Notes: generated by a model from the letters alone, not told the origin. DNA of 64,000 bases from Alistipes sp. (GCA_017483225.1 JAFULF010000013.1:1-64000), one strand, 5' to 3'. Counted from the first letter of the stretch, positions 54,169 to 63,278 are shown. Numbers and translations: made by a program.

Positions 54169-55980
54169 TTAATCAACCCTTAACTCCCGACACTCAATCG
54201 ACGATTGGTGGTCGGCGGAGTGGTGTATGCGTACACGGCAGGGGATAAACTCCTCGGGCTTGGCACTCCATAGGTTTATAAACTGCTGTGGCGACCGCTC
54301 GGCGATAGGTGCCCAGCTGCTCTGCACGCAGACCATTATGCGGTGGCCTCGGCGGAAGGTGTGGGCGATGTCGGGCATCGTGAACGATATGAGGGTGGGA
54401 GAGTCGGGGAGCATCGCCTTCGGCTCGGAGAAGGAGTGGCGATAACGCCCTCGCATAATGTCGGCACGCACCAGCATCCGGTAGTCGGGCATCTCGGCAT
54501 CCTCGGCAGGGAAACGGTCTATGAGACGCACGGCAAAGTCGGCATCCGTGGTCGATATCTCCGCCGTGAGCGACACCTTCGCCTCTCCGGCGAGGGTTAT
54601 ATCCTCCGTGAGGGGCTCGGTGAGAAATGTGAGCACATCCTCACGCTCCGTCGTAAAGCGTTGGTCTGCAATCATATATGACGGTGAGCGCTCGACCTCC
54701 GGTGCGGAGTAAGGTACGGGGTGTGACGGGTCGCTGACGTACTCGCTGTAAGAGTCCCGCAGAGGGGAAGGGGCCTCGGAGAGTTGTCCCTGCTCGGCGA
54801 GGTAGAACCTCCGTGTGGTGGCGTTGTCGAGGGGCCACTCGTTGCCCTCTATCCACCTATTGCTGCCCGATATGAATACGGATACGGGGGCGATGTCGTG
54901 TGCCCCCTCGTCGCCTCGCAGGTGGCGGTCGAAGAATGGCCGCTCGAAGTTGCGGACAAAGTATCGACAGGAGGCCTTACGCCCGAAGTCGAAGTCGCCG
55001 AGCCGAGCGCCATTATAGTTCTTCCACGCTCCGTGTGCCCACGGCCCGATGACCAGATGACAGCGGGTCTGTGGCGATTGGCGGCGGATGGCCTTGTAGA
55101 GGTTCCACGCCCCGAAGCAATCCTCCGCATCGAACGTTCCGCCGACGACAAGCACCGCAGGGCGTATGTCGTTGCAGCGCCGGCGCAAGTCACGCTCCTG
55201 CCACCACTCGTCGTAGTCGGGGTGTGCCGACATATCATCCCAGAAGGTCGAGGGGTGCATCATCCTGCGCAGTGAGTCACGTGTTGCGCCGGCGAAGAAT
55301 TGGTAGAGGTTGCCGAGGTCGGCAGGGCTGTGTGTCGGCAGCCACTCGGTCGTCGGCGTGTGGTTGGTGTGGCTCATCATCGGCATAAAGGCGTATGAGT
55401 CACGAATCATCATCACGCCGTTGTGGTGCACGTCATCGCCCATAAACCAGTCGGTAATCGGAGCCTGCGGAGATACCGCCTTCACGGCAGGGTGGGAGCA
55501 CAGACCTCCGCACATAGCATAGAAGCCGGGGTAGGAGCAGCCGACGAAGCCTACACGCCCGTTATGCCCCTTGATGTTCTGCAAGAGCCACTCCACGGTG
55601 TCGTAGGAGTCGCTCTCCTCGCTGATGGGGCCTGTGGCGGGGCGGACGTTCTCGAACTCCCCCTCGCTCATAAAACGGCCTCGTACATCCTGAAAGACGA
55701 GGATATACCCGGCACGGGTGTAGTGGCGGTAGTAGCCGTGCTCCAAGAAGCGGGGGAACTCGTCGCCGTATGGCTCGCAGGAGTACGGGGTGCGGCAGAT
55801 GAGTATCGGAGCATCCTCGGCATATCGTGGCGCATAGACCACCGTGTGCAGATGCACGCCGTCACGCATAGGGATACGATACTCTCTCTTCTGGTAGCGC
55901 ACGTAGGCCGATTGTGATACTGCGACGGCCACTGCGCATAGCACCGCCGCCAAGACTGCATATAGGACTCTTCTTCTCAT
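54169..55980 (-). CDS. CocE/NonD-family hydrolase
   Basis: A 603-residue alpha/beta hydrolase with an N-terminal signal anchor (RRRVLYAVLAAVLCAVAVAV). It follows the X-Pro dipeptidyl-peptidase/CocE plan: IPMRDGVHLHTVVYAPR at the start, nucleophile Ser in GFVGCSYPGFYAMCGG, Asp in VGGTFDAEDCFG, His in GPWAHGAW, and a C-terminal jelly-roll domain (TLAGEAKVSLTAEISTTDAD). The family cleaves acyl or peptide-like bonds, for example alpha-amino-acid esters or N-terminal dipeptides. Start at 55980; an earlier in-frame start lies upstream of the predicted -7 box at 56000-56007. Confidence 0.9.
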   Translation of the reverse strand: MRRRVLYAVLAAVLCAVAVAVSQSAYVRYQKREYRIPMRDGVHLHTVVYAPRYAEDAPILICRTPYSCEPYGDEFPRFLEHGYYRHYTRAGYILVFQDVRGRFMSEGEFENVRPATGPISEESDSYDTVEWLLQNIKGHNGRVGFVGCSYPGFYAMCGGLCSHPAVKAVSPQAPITDWFMGDDVHHNGVMMIRDSYAFMPMMSHTNHTPTTEWLPTHSPADLGNLYQFFAGATRDSLRRMMHPSTFWDDMSAHPDYDEWWQERDLRRRCNDIRPAVLVVGGTFDAEDCFGAWNLYKAIRRQSPQTRCHLVIGPWAHGAWKNYNGARLGDFDFGRKASCRYFVRNFERPFFDRHLRGDEGAHDIAPVSVFISGSNRWIEGNEWPLDNATTRRFYLAEQGQLSEAPSPLRDSYSEYVSDPSHPVPYSAPEVERSPSYMIADQRFTTEREDVLTFLTEPLTEDITLAGEAKVSLTAEISTTDADFAVRLIDRFPAEDAEMPDYRMLVRADIMRGRYRHSFSEPKAMLPDSPTLISFTMPDIAHTFRRGHRIMVCVQSSWAPIAERSPQQFINLWSAKPEEFIPCRVRIHHSADHQSSIECRELRVD

Positions 55981-55999
55981 CTGTGCAAAAATATATGCC

Positions 56000-56007
56000 C
56001 AAAGATA
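56000..56007 (-). promoter_or_regulatory. -7 box of the CocE-type hydrolase gene
   Basis: Minus-strand TAtcTTTG lies 20 bases before the ATG at 55980, implying a very short leader. No clear TTG is visible at the usual distance. Confidence 0.6.
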
Positions 56008-56048
56008 CAAATCTTTGAGCATATATCGAACTTCTCTCTTGCGATTTA

Positions 56049-56480
56049 TCAGTCGTCAATGCCGAGGAACTTCGAGTTGAGGTCAAACTCCAACTCGATA
56101 TGGTTCGAGAGCGTGACATCGTAGCGGAAGGTGTTGCGCTCCAACTTCACGATGCGGGCATCGGGATAGTTTTGGCTTACATAGGCTGAAATGCCCTTCG
56201 GAACGATTGACGATGGCACCTGCGAGGTCTTGTTCGCCACCTCTCGCCACTCGCCACTGCCGTTGAACTCCAACTTGGTGCCGTTGTCGAGGAGTACCTC
56301 GTAGTCGGTGTCGCCAATCTCGGCATCGACCGTGGCGTGCGACATTCGGGCATTGGAGAAGTGGGTCTTTATGAAAGTTTGTGCCGTCGCAGGCAGCTCG
56401 TTGAAACCTATCGGTTTGTCGTCGGCACTCGCCGTAAGAAACGACGCAAGTAGCAGTGATAGAGCAAGGAATCTTTTCAT
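56049..56480 (-). CDS. Secreted PepSY-like (DUF2874-type) protein
   Basis: A 143-residue periplasmic protein with signal peptide (MKRFLALSLLLASFLTASA). Two PepSY-like repeats follow: ELPATAQTFIKTHFSNARMS with DTDYEVLLDNGTKLEFNGSG, and VPKGISAYVSQNYPDARIVK with FRYDVTLSNHIELEFDLNSK. The family is common in Bacteroidota and may bind a protease, metal or envelope ligand; no activity is known. Start at ATG 56480; a longer frame begins with TTG. Confidence 0.85.
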   Translation of the reverse strand: MKRFLALSLLLASFLTASADDKPIGFNELPATAQTFIKTHFSNARMSHATVDAEIGDTDYEVLLDNGTKLEFNGSGEWREVANKTSQVPSSIVPKGISAYVSQNYPDARIVKLERNTFRYDVTLSNHIELEFDLNSKFLGIDD

Positions 56481-56594
56481 AAGCGTAATGTTTTTAGTGT
56501 TCAACTTCTTTTTTGATATAACGCTGCAAGTATATCAATTATTGTGCCCGTTTTGGATTTTTATGCAACAATACTTGCGCTATGCACGCTGCCG

Positions 56595-57197
56595 TCAGAG
56601 TGGGAAGAGCTCCAACTGCCCCTGCTCGTGGTTGAAGGTCATACGGTGGTAGGGCGAGAGTCCGTACTTGCGCACCGCCAGACGGTGGTCACGGGTAGGG
56701 TAGCCCTTATTCTTGGCCCAGCCGTACATCGGGTACTCGGCATCTATGCGACACATATACTCGTCACGGAAGGTCTTTGCAAGCACCGATGCTGCTGCAA
56801 TGTCGGCATACTTGCCGTCGCCCTTGACGATACATTGGTAGGGGATTTCGAGGCTCGTGCGGAATTTGTTGCCATCTATGGCGAGGAACTGCGGCGACGG
56901 GTCGAGCCTTGCCACCGCCAGCGACATACCCTCAAACGAGGCGTTGAGGATGTTTATCTCGTCGATGCGTGCTGCCGAGACCTCCTCTACCGCCCACGCC
57001 ACCGCCTCACGGCAGATTATCTCCCGCAGCAACTCTCGGTTGCGCTCGCTCATCTGCTTCGAGTCGTTGAGCAGCGGATGGTGGAAGTCGGGCGGCAGAA
57101 TCACCGCTGCGGCAAATACCGAGCCGGCAAGACAGCCTCGCCCCGCCTCGTCACACCCCGCTTCGAGCAACTCCTTCTGAAATGAATTTTCTAACAT
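56595..57197 (-). CDS. rnhB: Ribonuclease HII
   Basis: A 200-residue nuclease that removes ribonucleotides from DNA. Metal-binding acids are in AGCDEAGRGCLAGSV (Asp-Glu) and LAIDGNKF (Asp), with the substrate-recognition GRG and the KGDGKYADIAAASVLAKTFR helix. A minus-strand TAaaTTTG box at 57205-57212 sits right before the ATG, so its mRNA may be nearly leaderless. Confidence 0.95.
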   Translation of the reverse strand: MLENSFQKELLEAGCDEAGRGCLAGSVFAAAVILPPDFHHPLLNDSKQMSERNRELLREIICREAVAWAVEEVSAARIDEINILNASFEGMSLAVARLDPSPQFLAIDGNKFRTSLEIPYQCIVKGDGKYADIAAASVLAKTFRDEYMCRIDAEYPMYGWAKNKGYPTRDHRLAVRKYGLSPYHRMTFNHEQGQLELFPL

Positions 57198-57234
57198 AGT
57201 GAGACAAATTTAGGTAAAATTTGCGAAAAAGCGT

Positions 57235-57242
57235 TAAATTTG
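57235..57242 (+). promoter_or_regulatory. -7 box of the polytopic membrane protein gene
   Basis: TAAATTTG lies 26 bases before the ATG at 57268. A TTTG upstream is only 11 bases away, so the -33 element is unclear. Confidence 0.55.
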
Positions 57243-57267
57243 TAACCGTACAAGTGAATTAAAGAGA

Positions 57268-58215
57268 ATGTCATCCTCAATATCCGGTCTGTCGAGCCTT
57301 ATGGCACTCCTGCTCTCGCTGCTTATCGCCGTGGGGGCATACGTGCGCCTTACGCTCAACCCTATGCCGATAGAGTTGGCCGAGAGTGCCTTCCTGCCAC
57401 GCTGGGCGGAGTGTATCGCCTCGGTGCTGCTGCTTGTCGCAACATCTCTCGTCGTCGGGCGTATCTCCGTCAAGATGGGGGCGTTTCGTGGCTTTACCGC
57501 CCTGCCTATACCTATATATGCAATCGTGGCCTGCGGCATCGTCGCAACACCTAACGCCCTGACAGCCTCCGTGGCCGCCTTCGTCTCGGCGCTGGGCGTG
57601 ATGCTCATCCTGCGTGCCTACGACAACTTCGGCGATAAGAACTCCGTATTCTTTGCGGGGCTGATGTTCGGCCTCTCCGCTATCGTCTATCCGCCGTGCG
57701 TGGTCTATCTGCTGCTGCTCATCGTGGCTGTGGTGCAGTCGCCACTCAACTGGCGACAGAGCGTTGTGGGGCTTGTGGGATGGTTGCTGCCAATATTTAC
57801 GGCGAGCTACTGCTCGTGGTACGCAGGAAATGATTTTAAGGATGTGGCGTGGGCACTCTATGACTCGCTGGCCATCTCCGAGAACTCGTTCCCGCTTACC
57901 CCGTTCCCTATTGTCGCTGCAATACAGACCGCCCTGCTTGCGATGCTCTTCCTCTATGGCGTTGTTCAGATTGTGGCCAACCGATATACGATGCTCGTCA
58001 AGGCTCGTAAGGCGATGACCTTCGAGATGCTCGCCTTTGCGACTCTGATGGGGTCGCTCCTGATTCCGGCGTGCGGTATCACGATTCTCCCTTCGCTGGC
58101 AATCCCCGTGGCAACAATCCTGGCCTTTGCCTTCGAGAAACTCCCGTCGCCAATCTCCAATTTCCTCTACTGGGGCGTGCTGCTGGCCACTTTCCTGCAC
58201 CTTTTCCTCTGGTAG
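57268..58215 (+). CDS. Polytopic membrane protein of unknown function
   Basis: A 315-residue protein made almost wholly of hydrophobic segments, about eight to ten predicted membrane helices (for example MALLLSLLIAVGAYVRLTL, VVYLLLLIVAVV, FEMLAFATLMGSLLIPACGI). Short loops hold RAYDNFGDKNSVFFAG and NWRQSVVGLVGWLLPIF, a pattern I associate with an uncharacterised Bacteroidota membrane family near rnhB or cell-envelope genes, but I cannot name it with confidence. It stands between rnhB (divergent) and the orphan small RNA. Confidence 0.8.
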   Translation: MSSSISGLSSLMALLLSLLIAVGAYVRLTLNPMPIELAESAFLPRWAECIASVLLLVATSLVVGRISVKMGAFRGFTALPIPIYAIVACGIVATPNALTASVAAFVSALGVMLILRAYDNFGDKNSVFFAGLMFGLSAIVYPPCVVYLLLLIVAVVQSPLNWRQSVVGLVGWLLPIFTASYCSWYAGNDFKDVAWALYDSLAISENSFPLTPFPIVAAIQTALLAMLFLYGVVQIVANRYTMLVKARKAMTFEMLAFATLMGSLLIPACGITILPSLAIPVATILAFAFEKLPSPISNFLYWGVLLATFLHLFLW

Positions 58216-58335
58216 CAGGTTGTAAAAAGTGGGCAATTCGTAATGTAAAAATTTTACAAATTCGCCCGACGGAAGCCTAAAAATATTATAAATTGAAAGA
58301 TTTTTAGACTTTTTGCGAAAATTTATAACAAAAAG

Positions 58336-58366
58336 TTTGCTTTTTAATAAAAAACTCGTACTTTTG
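58336..58366 (+). promoter_or_regulatory. Consensus promoter of an orphan small RNA
   Basis: TTTG (58336-58339), exactly 19 bases, then TAcTTTTG (58359-58366). It is one of the two best promoters in the window and drives no protein gene; the next plus-strand gene is almost 5 kb away. Confidence 0.85.
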
Positions 58367-58371
58367 TATTA

Positions 58372-58464
58372 CAAACGTGGGGTTCTCCCACGTAGCTCAT
58401 TAACCTAACTAACCTAATTCGGGCTTTCATTTGTTCCCCAAACAATGAGAGCCTTCTTTTTTTT
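58372..58464 (+). ncRNA. Candidate small RNA, about 90 bases
   Basis: Directly after a consensus promoter come a 5' hairpin (CGTGGG at 58376-58381 with CCCACG at 58387-58392, loop of 5), an unpaired ACCTAACTAACCTAATTC-like linker containing three CCTAA/CTAA repeats (58402-58420), and a terminator hairpin (GGCT at 58422-58425 to AGCC at 58450-58453, about 12 bp with one internal loop) ending in TTCTTTTTTTT. There is no credible open frame. The pyrimidine/A-rich linker is the natural place for pairing with a target. It might belong to a known Bacteroidales small-RNA family, but I cannot confirm that without a covariance search. Confidence 0.75.
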
Positions 58465-58514
58465 GCCTGTACGCTTCGCCGCTGCGAGGTGCATTTACCC
58501 CCCCCCATTCACGA
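58465..58514. other. Short intergenic stretch with nine-C run
   Basis: A run of nine C (58498-58506) lies between the small RNA and the gcvP-side hairpin. It is outside any gene and outside promoter spacers; it may simply be variable. Confidence 0.4.
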
Positions 58515-58552
58515 CATCAAGCCCTACTCCACGGGTGGGGTAGGGCTTGATG
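58515..58552. terminator. Hairpin after gcvP
   Basis: CATCAAGCCCTAC (58515-58527) and GTAGGGCTTGATG (58540-58552) are a perfect 13-bp inverted repeat with a 12-base loop, 33 bases past the gcvP stop. No T run follows on either side; it is best read as a 3'-end or terminator structure for gcvP. Confidence 0.65.
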
Positions 58553-58584
58553 CAGGTCGGGGCAGAAGTGGCCCCGCAGGGTGG

Positions 58585-61407
58585 TTAGTCGAGGTTTTTG
58601 CAGACCAGATTGCGGTCGCCGTACCCATTGTCAATCTTGCTGACATACGGGAAGAACTTCGAGATGCCGACCCATTCGAGCGGGAATACCGCCTCGTGGC
58701 GAGAGTATGGATGCGACCACTCGGAGGCGAGCTCTGCCGCCGTATGCGGTGCATTGGACACCACGTTGTCGCTCTCTCCGCCTATCGCCTCGCACTCACG
58801 CTTGATGGCGACAAGGGCCTCGATAAAGCGGTCCATCTCCTGCTTCGGCTCGCTCTCGGTAGGCTCGACCATCAGCGTCTCGTGTACCGGGAAGGAGAGC
58901 GTTGGCGCATGGAAGCCGTAGTCCATAAGTCGGTGGGCAACGTCGCCACAATCTACGCCGAAGTCACGCTTGAAGTGTGTCAGGTCGAGAATCATCTCGT
59001 GAGCCACACGGCCCGTCTCGCCCGAGTAGTAGGTGCGGAACTCATCCTTAATCGCCGAAGCCATATAGTTGGCGTTCACGATAGCCATCTCGGTAACACG
59101 GCGCAGACCTTCGGCACCGAGCATCTTGATATATCCGTATGTTATTGGCAACAGCATTGCCGAGCCCCAAGGGGAAGACGACACGGCGGTAATGCCCTGC
59201 TCGCCACCCGTAGCCACGAGTGAGTGCGACGGGAGAAACTCCGCCAGATGTGCCGCCACGCAGATAGGGCCTACGCCCGGACCACCGCCGCCGTGAGGCA
59301 TAGCGAAGGTTTTATGCAGGTTGAGGTGGCAGACATCCGCACCGATATATCCCGGATTGGTAAGTCCCACCTGTGCGTTCATATTGGCACCATCCATATA
59401 GACCTCGCCACCGGCATCGTGCACCGCATCGACAATCTCTCGGATACGGCTCTCGAAGACTCCGTGCGTAGATGGGTAGGTAACCATCAGACCGCACAGC
59501 TCCGGAGCATACTGCTGCGCCTTCGCCTTCAAGTCCTCGACATCAATATTTCCGTTGGCATCGCACTGCACAGTCACAATCTTCATTCCCGCCATAGCCG
59601 CAGAGGCAGGATTGGTACCGTGGGCAGAGGCCGGAATGAGGATGATGTTTCTGTAACCCTGACCACGGCTCTGGTGGTATGCACGGATGACCATAAGACC
59701 CGCATACTCGCCCGCTGCGCCGGAGTTAGGCTGCAACGAGCAGGCCGCAAAGCCCGTGATGGTTGCCAAGTCACGCTCCAACTCCTCGATAAGCTGTGCG
59801 TAGCCCTCGGTCTGGTCGGCAGGTGCAAAAGGGTGCACATTCTGGAAGCCGGCGAGCGAGAGTGGCTGCATAATGGAGGCTGCGTTGAGCTTCATCGTGC
59901 AGGAGCCGAGCGAAATCATCGAGTTGGCGAGCGAGATATCACGCAGTTCAAGTCGCTTGATATAGCGCATCAGGTCGCTCTCCGAGCGGTAACGGTTGAA
60001 TATAGGCTCGGCGAGCAGTGGCAGCTGGCGTTTGAGGGTCGGCTCGATTGCCGCCTCACGCACCGTCTTCACGCTCTTCGGCTTGCGACCCTTCGCCGTG
60101 GCAAAGATGCCGACGATGCTCTCAATCTCCGCCTCGGTGGTCACCTCGTCGAGGGCGATGCGTACACGCTCCTCCGACGGGTAGAAGAAGTTTATCTCCT
60201 GCTCCAACGCCAGCGACTCCACAACGGAGGCCTCTGCCTCAACCTCTATGGTGTCGAAGATGTTCTTGGTGGAGAGTTTATATCCCAGACCCTCCAAGGC
60301 ATTTGCGACGGTCAGGGCTGCCGTGTGGGCGGTCAGGGCTGCACGGCGCAGACCCTCGGCACCATTATATACGCAGTGGAAGCCCACGATGGAGGCCATC
60401 AAAGCCGATGCTGTACAGATGTTGGAGGTTGCCTTCTCACGCTTGATATGCTGCTCACGCATCTGCAACGACATACGCAGAGCCTTGTTGCCGAGGCGGT
60501 CAACCGAAACGCCGATGATTCGACCCGGCATATTGCGCTTGAAGGCCTCTCGGGTAGCCATATATCCCGCCGACGGGCCTCCGAAGCCCATAGGGCATCC
60601 CAGACGTTGCGTGGTGCCGACGGCGATATCGGCATCCCACTCGGCAGGGGCTGCGAGCAGTGCCAGCGAGAGCAGGTCGGCATTGGCCGTAACGAGCGCA
60701 CCCACGGCGTGAGCCGCAGCGGTAAAGTCGGCGTAATCACGCACCTGTCCGTTTGCCGCAGGGTACTGCACGATAGCACCGAACTCCTTGCCCGTGAAGG
60801 TGTAGTCGGCGTAGTTGTCGATGATGAGCTCGATGCCGAAAGGCTCGCTTCGTGTAAGCAGCACGTCGAGTGTCTGCGGGAAGATGTTTTCATCCACGAA
60901 GAGGCAGTTGCGTCCCTGCTTCACCGCCTCACGGGAGCGCAGGGCGTACATCATCAGCATCGCCTCGGCAACCGCCGTGCCCTCGTCGAGCAGCGAGCAG
61001 TTGGAAATCTCCATACCTGTCAGCGAGCATATTGCCGTCTGGTAGTTGAGCAGAGCCTCCAATCGGCCCTGCGAAATCTCCGCCTGATAAGGCGTGTAGG
61101 AGGTGTACCAAGCAGGGTTCTCAAAGACGTTGCGCATAATCGCCGCCGAGACAGCATTGGGGTAGTAGCCCATACCGATAAACGAGCGATACTGCTTGTT
61201 GAGGTCTGCCAGCGAGCGGATATGCTCCGCAAATTCGTACTCGCTCATACCCTCATCCAGCGCCAGAGGCTTTTCGAGGCGGATGGATTGCGGGATGACC
61301 TGCGAAATAAGTTCTTCAACAGAGGCTACTCCGATGGTAGCAAGCATCTGATTCAGGCTCTCTACATCGGTGGTGCCGATGTGTCGTGATACAAAGTTGT
61401 CAAACAT
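58585..61407 (-). CDS. gcvP: Glycine dehydrogenase (decarboxylating), P-protein
   Basis: A 940-residue homodimer-type P-protein of the glycine cleavage system. It decarboxylates glycine using PLP and passes the aminomethyl group to H-protein. Both halves are present: the N-terminal FVSRHIGTTDVESLNQMLA and SLLDEGTAVAEAM region, and the C-terminal half with the PLP lysine K699 in CHLNLHKTFAMPHGGGGPG. The single-chain form is typical here. H- and T-protein genes are not in the window. A minus-strand TAatTTTG box at 61439-61446 could give it its own promoter, though the kinase gene ends only 61 bases upstream. Confidence 0.97.
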   Translation of the reverse strand: MFDNFVSRHIGTTDVESLNQMLATIGVASVEELISQVIPQSIRLEKPLALDEGMSEYEFAEHIRSLADLNKQYRSFIGMGYYPNAVSAAIMRNVFENPAWYTSYTPYQAEISQGRLEALLNYQTAICSLTGMEISNCSLLDEGTAVAEAMLMMYALRSREAVKQGRNCLFVDENIFPQTLDVLLTRSEPFGIELIIDNYADYTFTGKEFGAIVQYPAANGQVRDYADFTAAAHAVGALVTANADLLSLALLAAPAEWDADIAVGTTQRLGCPMGFGGPSAGYMATREAFKRNMPGRIIGVSVDRLGNKALRMSLQMREQHIKREKATSNICTASALMASIVGFHCVYNGAEGLRRAALTAHTAALTVANALEGLGYKLSTKNIFDTIEVEAEASVVESLALEQEINFFYPSEERVRIALDEVTTEAEIESIVGIFATAKGRKPKSVKTVREAAIEPTLKRQLPLLAEPIFNRYRSESDLMRYIKRLELRDISLANSMISLGSCTMKLNAASIMQPLSLAGFQNVHPFAPADQTEGYAQLIEELERDLATITGFAACSLQPNSGAAGEYAGLMVIRAYHQSRGQGYRNIILIPASAHGTNPASAAMAGMKIVTVQCDANGNIDVEDLKAKAQQYAPELCGLMVTYPSTHGVFESRIREIVDAVHDAGGEVYMDGANMNAQVGLTNPGYIGADVCHLNLHKTFAMPHGGGGPGVGPICVAAHLAEFLPSHSLVATGGEQGITAVSSSPWGSAMLLPITYGYIKMLGAEGLRRVTEMAIVNANYMASAIKDEFRTYYSGETGRVAHEMILDLTHFKRDFGVDCGDVAHRLMDYGFHAPTLSFPVHETLMVEPTESEPKQEMDRFIEALVAIKRECEAIGGESDNVVSNAPHTAAELASEWSHPYSRHEAVFPLEWVGISKFFPYVSKIDNGYGDRNLVCKNLD

Positions 61408-61468
61408 AGTATATTTGGTTTTTACTCTTTTCTGACTACAAAATTAACAATTTTTCGTAAACGCCACC

Positions 61469-63148
61469 CTAATATTTGAAGGAGCTGCCGCCGATAAACT
61501 CTCGCAGGATGGAGGTTGGCGGAATCTCGTCGGGTCGGATTGGCGTAAAGTTGTCGAGGAAGCGCAGCAGTCTGTCCGCCTCGCCATACTCCGGCACCGT
61601 GTCGGGAATCTCTCGCAAGATAGGCTCGACAATAGGTCGTAAGATGCCCAGCTCGTAGAAGAGCGAGGTGTTGAACATCACGTCGGCATTCTCCTGATAA
61701 GGGAATATATGTCGCTCCTCGCCTCGGCGTACACTGCCCCAGCGGGCGATGGTCGCCTGTGCGTTATTGCCTCGGGTGCGATAATCTCTCGTTATGCGGC
61801 GCAGCAGGCGGTTGTCCGTGGTCGGAATACGTGATACGTTATCCATAGCCACTGAGGTAAAGCACGAGAGGTATATCTTATATTTCAGGTTCTCCGGAAG
61901 GCTCGGCGTGAGGCGTGGGTTTAACCCGTGGATGCCCTCCATAATCAGAATCGAGCGGTCGTCGAGTTGCAGAGGGTTCTCGTGCCACTGACGGGTGCCC
62001 GTGATAAAGTCGTAGCGTGGAATCTCGACACTCTCGCCGGCGATAAGCCTGCGCAGGTGGTCGTTGAGCTGTTTGAGGTCGATGGCCTCCAATGCCTCGT
62101 AGTCATACTCGCCATTCTCGTCGAGGGGTGTCGCCGTGCGCTCCACGAAGTAGTCGTCGAGCGAGATGAGCACGGGGTGCAGTCCCAACACTCGCAGCTG
62201 CACGCCAAGGCGTTTCGCCGAGGTGGTCTTGCCACTCGATGACGGGCCCGAGATGAGCACTACACGCACGCCGGCATTGCGTGATGCCTCGGCGATAGAG
62301 TCGGCAATGCGTGCCAACTGCTTCTCGTGCAGGGCCTCGGCAATACGTATCAGCTCGCCGGCATCGCCCTGCAACACCTTGCCATTGAGTTGTCCGACCG
62401 TCGGCACACCCATAATATCTACCCACGTATGGTAGTCGTGGAAGATGCCGAACATCTTATCCAGTTTCGGTGTCTTGGCGGTCTGCGACGGTGCCGTGCG
62501 CTCCGGCAGAGCAAGGAAGAATCCGTTATAGTAGGGGCGGATGTCGAAGATACTCACGAAGCGTGTCGAAGGGGCCAGCGCACCGAAGAAGTAGCCTATC
62601 GTATCGCCCATATAGTATATGTTGTTGTAGAGACGTGGTCGTGTGCGCAGCAGTGCCACCTTGTCGTTGTAGCCCGCCGCCGCAAACTTTTCAACAATCT
62701 CCTCGGTAGGTTCCTTGCAGCGTTCAATCTGCAAATCTGCCTCGCAGATGCTCTGCACCTCCTGTTTCAGTGCCTCGCAGGCCTCCGTCGAGAAACCCTC
62801 GACGCCCTCCACCTCGCAGTAGAGGCCACCACCCAGAGAGTGGCGCACGTGGAAGGTCTTGCCCGGGTACAGCCTCTCCACGGCCCGCTGCACCATAAAG
62901 GAGATGGTGCGCTGATAGACACGATAGCCCTCGAAGTGGCTGATATCTATGAAGCGGATAGAGATGGGGAGATAGACCCGATAGTTGAGCTCCTTGATGC
63001 GGTTGTTGACATACGCCGCCAGCACAGGATAGGTGTTTGGCAGGGCGAGCGAGCGGCATATCTCGGCGAGCGACGTTCCCATCTCGACCCGAATATGCGA
63101 AGCGGTATTCTCGCAGAAGACCTTGATACTGTTTTTCATAACCTCCAT
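61469..63148 (-). CDS. Nucleoside/uridine kinase with N-terminal TGS and tRNA-synthetase-like domains
   Basis: A 559-residue fusion. Residues about 1-70 form a TGS domain (IRVEMGTSLAEICRSLAL), about 70-210 resemble the second additional (editing-like) domain of threonyl-tRNA synthetase (RHSLGGGLYCEVEGVEGFS), and about 285-500 are a uridine-kinase-type P-loop enzyme with Walker A GPSSSGKTT (Lys307), ISLDDYFVERTATPLD and IMEGIHGLNPRL. The kinase part probably phosphorylates uridine/cytidine; the role of the other domains is unknown. The family is frequent in Bacteroidota and Firmicutes. ATG at 63148 used; a second ATG three codons on is possible. Confidence 0.92.
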   Translation of the reverse strand: MEVMKNSIKVFCENTASHIRVEMGTSLAEICRSLALPNTYPVLAAYVNNRIKELNYRVYLPISIRFIDISHFEGYRVYQRTISFMVQRAVERLYPGKTFHVRHSLGGGLYCEVEGVEGFSTEACEALKQEVQSICEADLQIERCKEPTEEIVEKFAAAGYNDKVALLRTRPRLYNNIYYMGDTIGYFFGALAPSTRFVSIFDIRPYYNGFFLALPERTAPSQTAKTPKLDKMFGIFHDYHTWVDIMGVPTVGQLNGKVLQGDAGELIRIAEALHEKQLARIADSIAEASRNAGVRVVLISGPSSSGKTTSAKRLGVQLRVLGLHPVLISLDDYFVERTATPLDENGEYDYEALEAIDLKQLNDHLRRLIAGESVEIPRYDFITGTRQWHENPLQLDDRSILIMEGIHGLNPRLTPSLPENLKYKIYLSCFTSVAMDNVSRIPTTDNRLLRRITRDYRTRGNNAQATIARWGSVRRGEERHIFPYQENADVMFNTSLFYELGILRPIVEPILREIPDTVPEYGEADRLLRFLDNFTPIRPDEIPPTSILREFIGGSSFKY

Positions 63149-63162
63149 TTTTAGGCACTATC

Positions 63163-63179
63163 ATTGGATTACATCCAAT
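63163..63179. promoter_or_regulatory. Inverted repeat at the kinase transcription start
   Basis: ATTGGAT, spacer TAC, ATCCAAT is a perfect 7-bp inverted repeat that lies between the predicted start of transcription (near 63180) and the kinase ATG. It could be an operator or an RNA hairpin at the 5' end. Confidence 0.45.
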
Positions 63180-63186
63180 CGACTCT

Positions 63187-63217
63187 CAAAGATAGCACTA
63201 AATATCCGATTTTTCAA
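63187..63217 (-). promoter_or_regulatory. Promoter of the nucleoside kinase gene
   Basis: On the minus strand TTG (63215-63217), 20 bases, then TAtcTTTG (63187-63194). Leader of about 32 bases to the ATG. Confidence 0.75.
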
Positions 63218-63278
63218 GACATCGTACCCTCGGCAGCAATAAGATTTTTACATTTACGCACTTTTGACCAAAATTTAC

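Noticed and set aside
58498..58506. Nine-C run as a phase-variation switch
   Set aside because: It lies outside coding sequence and outside the spacer of any promoter I can see, so length changes would have no obvious effect.
59224..61389. A 721-codon open frame opposite gcvP
   Set aside because: Same reason: an antisense shadow of a conserved gene with no family resemblance and no promoter.
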